From an uncultured Lachnospiraceae bacterium (GTDB taxonomy: Bacteria > Bacillota > Clostridia > Lachnospirales > Lachnospiraceae): a stretch of 61,960 nt of DNA. The notes beneath the pieces are model-generated. The model ran no database searches, had not been told where the DNA came from, and was given only the letters and a program-made list of their open reading frames with translations. Position numbers and translations under genes: made by a program. Location: positions 1 to 61,960 of the forward strand of contig CAJTKK010000020.1 in assembly GCA_910576535.1 (NCBI GenBank), given 5' to 3'. Positions 59,214 through 61,960 of the stretch are shown in pieces (positions within the stretch are counted from its first letter, which is position 1; each line of letters begins with the position of its first letter).

Positions 59214-59435
59214 ATGGCAGAAATGAACACAGCCGAAAAAATCCGGCTTATAATCCGGCGCCGGAATATGATTCTTGGGGCAGTTGCTGACCAGACCGGC
59301 CAGACGCGCCAGAATTTTTCCAACAAAATAAAGCGCGGGGATTTCAAGGAATCAGAGCTTCGGCAGATTGCGGAAGTGCTGGGATGTGATTTAAAAATTG
59401 TATTTGTAGACCGGGAAACCGGAGAAGAAGTTTAG
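59214..59435 (+). CDS. XRE-type regulator, 73 aa
   Basis: EKIRLIIRRRNMILGAVADQ, TGQTRQNFSNKIKRGDFKES and LRQIAEVLGCDLKIVFVDRE form a compact HTH protein. ATG 59214 behind GAAAGGGGGCGG. It sits at the right attachment end opposite the minus-strand genes it probably represses. Confidence 0.82.
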   Translation: MAEMNTAEKIRLIIRRRNMILGAVADQTGQTRQNFSNKIKRGDFKESELRQIAEVLGCDLKIVFVDRETGEEV

Positions 59436-59468
59436 GGAAAGCCGGAAACAATGGGCTTTCCGTTTTCA

Positions 59469-59491
59469 TGTTTACTCATACAAACGGGGAG
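59469..59491. other. attR: attR: right prophage junction
   Basis: TGTTTACTCA (59469-59478), then core CGGGGAG (59485-59491). To the right, sequence is IS66 tnpC. See attL for the symmetry argument. Confidence 0.88.
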
Positions 59492-59908
59492 GCGTTTGTA
59501 TCCGTCCGTCCCGAATGTATCTGAAAGCTGTTCTTCCGTCATGGAATGTTCTATGATAATAACGGGGAGTCCGTCCAGATCTTCTTCGCGTTTTCCCTTT
59601 TTCTTTTTGGGAGTCCTGCGTCTGGGCGCTTCCTGCGTTTCGTTTTCAGCCTCCTGGTCTGTTACGGCTTCAGGTTCATTGAAAAATACGATCTCCCCGT
59701 CAACTTCCATGAAAGACACCTGCCCTTCTGTCAGGTGTCTTTCCGTTGACCTGCCAAAACGGTGTCTTTTCTGGTCGGCAAGGTGCTCCAGCACGAGCTG
59801 CAGGTTTTTATCTATATTTTCCAGCTGCTCTTGCTGTGCAAGAAACAGCCGGATGATTGTTCCTTTTTCCATACCGGAAAGCATTTCTTCCGTATATCTG
59901 GATTCCAT
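59485..59908 (-). pseudogene. tnpC: IS66 transposase TnpC, N-terminal part
   Basis: Contains LFLAQQEQLENIDKNLQLVL (leucine-zipper-like), DQKRHRFGRSTERH (the FGRSSE-type motif) and a basic PRRRTPKKKKGKR stretch. In its present state it continues past the core into phage DNA and stops at 59432. The partner half is at 5650-6873. Confidence 0.92.
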
Positions 59909-60185
59909 TGCAGTCCCCTCCCGTGTCTGATGGTTTTATTATACCAGATTTTTACGGTTATGGCGAATCCTGTTTCCCGGCGGTTTCGTCATAATGCCCA
60001 TATGCCAGGATGCATTCCGGCTAAAAATAAGGGCGCTTTTTTCCTGGATGGTTTTCAAAAACCTTCATCAGGGCCGGACGCCATGCGGCCATGAATCCGG
60101 CCTGTCACAGGCATCCGGCAGCAATGCGCCGCCTGCCGTGAGCCCTGTCACGGCAGGGTTGTAAAATTCTCTGTTCTGCACAAAA

Positions 60186-60548
60186 TCATCCCATGTATTC
60201 CGGCGGCTTTACAGTCCTGACGGAATTTTTAGGAGTGATTGTAAGTCCCTCCATCAGCCAGCGGAACTGCTGCTGTGTAAGCTCCCGTACTTCGTCCGCG
60301 CTGCGCGGCCACTGGAACCTGCTCCCTGCAAGTCTCTTATACAGCATTAGCCAGCCGTCTTTCTCCCACACCAGTCCCTTGATGCGGTCTGCACGCCTGC
60401 CGCAGAAGAGATACAGGGTGTCCGGCACATAAGGGGTGCTGCCTGTCTGTGCTTCGAGGACTGCCGCAAGGCTGTCTATTCCCGAACGCAGGTCTGTATA
60501 TCCGCACACAATGTATACGGCTTTAAAGCATACAGCGTCATTGAGCAT
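60186..60548 (-). CDS. tnpB: IS66 accessory protein TnpB, 120 aa
   Basis: AVYIVCGYTDLRSGIDSLAA, LYLFCGRRADRIKGLVWEKD and QFRWLMEGL are the IS66 Orf2 pattern. The start ATG 60548 overlaps the tnpA end. Confidence 0.93.
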   Translation of the reverse strand: MLNDAVCFKAVYIVCGYTDLRSGIDSLAAVLEAQTGSTPYVPDTLYLFCGRRADRIKGLVWEKDGWLMLYKRLAGSRFQWPRSADEVRELTQQQFRWLMEGLTITPKNSVRTVKPPEYMG

Positions 60549-60915
60549 TGCGGACCACCTCCAGGACATCAGACAGGAGCTTCATGGAAGAAGATTCCAT
60601 TACATGAATGCAGATCCCGTTAAGGGACAGCTCCAGTCCGCGTGAAGATATGGCAGGGGTGTTATTTTCCTGAAAGGACAAAAATTCTGATGGTACGGGT
60701 ATAACCTGACGCCCTGCAGTTTCCTCCGGGAACTGTTCAAGACATGCCGCCCTGACACGGCGCAGCCGGTAGTAATAATTGGCCTTTGTTATACCATTAC
60801 GGGAACACCATTCGATGACACTCATTCCTTCGGCACGGTTTTGGCAGTCCCTGATTTGTTCTGCCCATTCCCTGAGGCGGCACTGCTGCGCAGCCAGGCT
60901 TGTTTCTGAAACCAT
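60538..60915 (-). CDS. tnpA: IS66 accessory protein TnpA, 125 aa
   Basis: LREWAEQIRDCQNRAEGMSV, EWCSRNGITKANYYYRLRRV is the IS66 Orf1 HTH. It overlaps tnpB by 11 bp. AGGAGG is found upstream on the minus strand. Confidence 0.9.
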   Translation of the reverse strand: MVSETSLAAQQCRLREWAEQIRDCQNRAEGMSVIEWCSRNGITKANYYYRLRRVRAACLEQFPEETAGRQVIPVPSEFLSFQENNTPAISSRGLELSLNGICIHVMESSSMKLLSDVLEVVRNAQ

Positions 60916-60937
60916 AGACTATAACCTCCTTATAGCA

Positions 60938-60969
60938 GTCTGAAAAGTTTAGTGCTTAACTTTTCAGAC
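60938..60969. promoter_or_regulatory. 12-bp hairpin in the IS66 leader
   Basis: GTCTGAAAAGTT (60938-60949) pairs perfectly with AACTTTTCAGAC (60958-60969). It lies just upstream of tnpA on the minus strand and may limit transcription entering from outside. Confidence 0.65.
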
Positions 60970-61040
60970 CATATTTAAAGACTTGGTCTATTGTCTCATA
61001 TTTGTCAGGTTTGGTCTAGGTACATGCTATCCACCGTTTA

Positions 61041-61113
61041 CCTCCATTAGCTCAGTTGGAAGAGCACTCGACTTTTAATCGAGGCGTCATGGGTTCAAGT
61101 CCCATATGGGGCA
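61041..61113 (+). tRNA. tRNA-Lys (UUU) with its 5' end replaced by IS66
   Basis: Anticodon arm CTCGA-CTTTTAA-TCGAG, T arm ATGGG-TTCAAGT-CCCAT and 3' acceptor ATGGGGC plus A are intact; no CCA is encoded. Bases 2-9 come from the target duplication. Position 1 is now C (last base of the IS) in place of G, breaking the first acceptor pair, and the original promoter lies 55 kb away. It may be non-functional unless read from the IS end. Confidence 0.85.
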
Positions 61114-61157
61114 TATACCGCCTGGATATTTATTTCAAATAACAGGAGGTGAGGATC

Positions 61158-61415
61158 ATGGCAAATTTGCCGGTTATAGATATGGTGAGGACAGGGCAGA
61201 ACATAGGCAGGCTGCGGAAGCAGGCGGGATTATCGGTAAGGGACCTGCAGGATATTTTTGGTTTTGCAACGCCGCAGGCTATTTACAAGTGGCAGCAGGG
61301 AGCTGCCCTTCCGACACTGGATAATCTGGTGGTGCTGGCAGCGGTTCTGCAGGTGCGCATGGATGATATTCTGGTTATAACAGATCCGGGAGCGCGGATA
61401 CAGATCAGCGCATGA
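61158..61415 (+). CDS. XRE-type regulator, 85 aa
   Basis: QNIGRLRKQAGLSVRDLQDI, FGFATPQAIYKWQQGAALPT and LDNLVVLAAVLQVRMDDILV form a standard HTH. ATG 61158 with AGGAGGT 7 bases upstream. Lies between two tRNA genes outside the prophage; target unknown. Confidence 0.85.
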   Translation: MANLPVIDMVRTGQNIGRLRKQAGLSVRDLQDIFGFATPQAIYKWQQGAALPTLDNLVVLAAVLQVRMDDILVITDPGARIQISA

Positions 61416-61473
61416 ATGGAAGATAGAAAATAGAGATAGCAGCAAAAGAGCAGGCTGGAAATGCCTGCCATAC

Positions 61474-61564
61474 GGTCCCCTAGTCTAAAGGTAAAGGAAC
61501 TTTAGTTCCTTGGACACACGGCCTTTCAAGCCGGAGATATTGGGTTCAAGTCCCATGGGGATCA
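61474..61564 (+). tRNA. tRNA-Glu (UUC)-like with an inserted D-arm hairpin
   Basis: Acceptor GGTCCCC/GGGGATC, anticodon arm CGGC-CTTTCAA-GCCG and T arm TTGGG-TTCAAGT-CCCAT are recognisable. The D loop is expanded by about 17 bases containing AAGGAAC-TTTA-GTTCCTT, a perfect 7-bp hairpin. One extra base lies before the anticodon stem, with mismatches at 27-43 and 49-65. It is either an aberrant tRNA or a pseudogene. Confidence 0.65.
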
Positions 61565-61657
61565 TTAAGGCTCCTTAGGAATTGTTAATAAATAACTTTT
61601 AAGTCAATAAATAGTATGATATACTTCTTTTATAGATCAGAAAAGGAGTGTTATACC

Positions 61658-61960
61658 ATGAATATTATAGATGAAGTTCCGTTTGACGAGCTTGTTTCGC
61701 TAATAAACAGCTTATCAGATGAAAAAAGTAAACGCATTCTTTTGAGTAAAGCTGCCGATGTATATGGTAACGGTGGAAAGGCCCACATTATTGAATTAAC
61801 TGGTATCACATATCCAACTCTCATTGCTGGAAATGCTGACTCGAAAAATGATGCAGTTATTTGCAGCAACAGAATCCGCAGGGAAGGGGCTGGACGCAAG
61901 TCAACAACGGAAACCTACCCCAACATTACAGAAGCTATTGAAAAAATAATTGATGGCAAT
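61658..61960 (+). CDS. ISAzo13-like transposase, N-terminal part (runs off the window)
   Basis: ATG 61658 behind AAAAGGAG. LSDEKSKRILLSKAADVYGN, IIELTGITYPTLIAGNADSK and RIRREGAGRKSTTETYPNIT match the N-terminal part of ISAzo13-type DDE transposases; the GAGRK motif is characteristic. The catalytic part is beyond the window. The left end of the element could not be defined. Confidence 0.72.
   Translation, partial: MNIIDEVPFDELVSLINSLSDEKSKRILLSKAADVYGNGGKAHIIELTGITYPTLIAGNADSKNDAVICSNRIRREGAGRKSTTETYPNITEAIEKIIDGN

Larger units (their letters stand above)
6867..59491. mobile_element. Prophage of about 52.6 kb, myovirus type, with DGR and TubZRC
   Basis: The element is bounded by the 7-bp core CGGGGAG and interrupts IS66 tnpC in frame. 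It carries integrase, repressor, replication, methylation, packaging, lambda-like head, P2-like contractile tail, retroelement and lysis modules in canonical order. All major morphogenesis genes are open, so it may be inducible. The only clear lesion is a homopolymer frameshift in a Dam-like gene. Confidence 0.95.
59485..61041 (-). mobile_element. IS66-family element, right part (tnpA, tnpB and 5' of tnpC)
   Basis: Extends to the terminal repeat at 61018-61041, the inverse of 5594-5617. The 8-bp target duplication CTCCATTA follows at 61042. Between tnpC and tnpB (59909-60185) lies an untranslated 277-bp stretch usual for the family. Confidence 0.9.

Overview
The window looks like a gut Clostridia chromosome segment (Lachnospiraceae type): low-to-mid GC, strong purine-rich ribosome binding sites of the AAAGGGGGC kind, frequent TTG and GTG starts, and Firmicutes sigma-A promoters. 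Three layers of mobile DNA are nested in it. (1) An IS66-family element (24-bp terminal repeats at 5594-5617 and 61018-61041, 8-bp target duplication CTCCATTA) sits in the first bases of a tRNA-Lys gene. (2) A complete prophage of about 52.6 kb has integrated inside the IS66 transposase gene tnpC through a 7-bp core, CGGGGAG (attL 6867-6873, attR 59485-59491). (3) The left flank (3.4-5.5 kb) carries small genes of the integrative-element type: a sigma factor, a helix-turn-helix protein, a small serine recombinase and a DUF5348-like protein. Before them lie an alkylsulfatase gene and a DUF4114-like gene.

Prophage layout. Left end: a circularly permuted C5 methyltransferase, two small genes, the large serine integrase (minus strand), a SWIM-finger membrane protein and a CI-like repressor with a divergent promoter/operator region at 11.7 kb. 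Early region, 11.8-28.7 kb on the plus strand: small genes, a replication terminator-like protein, a DUF2303-like protein, a split C5 methyltransferase with two alternative C-terminal halves, a diversity-generating retroelement (DGR) target protein, a TubZRC-type partition locus, a replisome organizer with a likely internal origin, a helicase loader, HAD, DUF2786 and SSB genes, two adenine-type methyltransferases (one frameshifted), a PAPS-reductase-like enzyme, a Gp37/Gp68-like radical-SAM protein, a GNAT-HTH fusion and an ASCH protein. At 28.8-29.4 kb an ArpU-like regulator precedes six 12-bp iterons and a TATAAT, which is probably the late promoter.

Late region, 29.5-57.8 kb: a small membrane protein, a short tyrosine recombinase, a probable cos region, a lambda-like head module (Nu1/GpA terminase, portal, ClpP-type protease with a nested scaffold start, gpD- and gpE-like proteins), a P2-like contractile tail (sheath, tube, E/E' frameshift, tape measure, X, D, V, U, W, J, I), tail-tip proteins, the DGR, and a lysis cassette ending in a modular endolysin. 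Two minus-strand genes and a divergent XRE repressor close the right end.

The most notable system is the DGR. One template repeat (53872-53991), an Avd-like protein and a reverse transcriptase have two targets. VR1 lies in the adjacent tail-tip protein. VR2 lies 36.6 kb away in the early region, directly after the split methyltransferase. I aligned both base by base: VR1 has 10 differences from the template over 120 bp and VR2 has 11 over 105 bp, and every one is at a template adenine. Each VR is followed by a short hairpin with a G-R-N-A loop. A second notable feature is the TubZRC locus with eight perfect-period 10-bp repeats, plus a reverse-oriented five-unit copy near the other end of the prophage. 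This suggests the phage can also live as a segregating plasmid.
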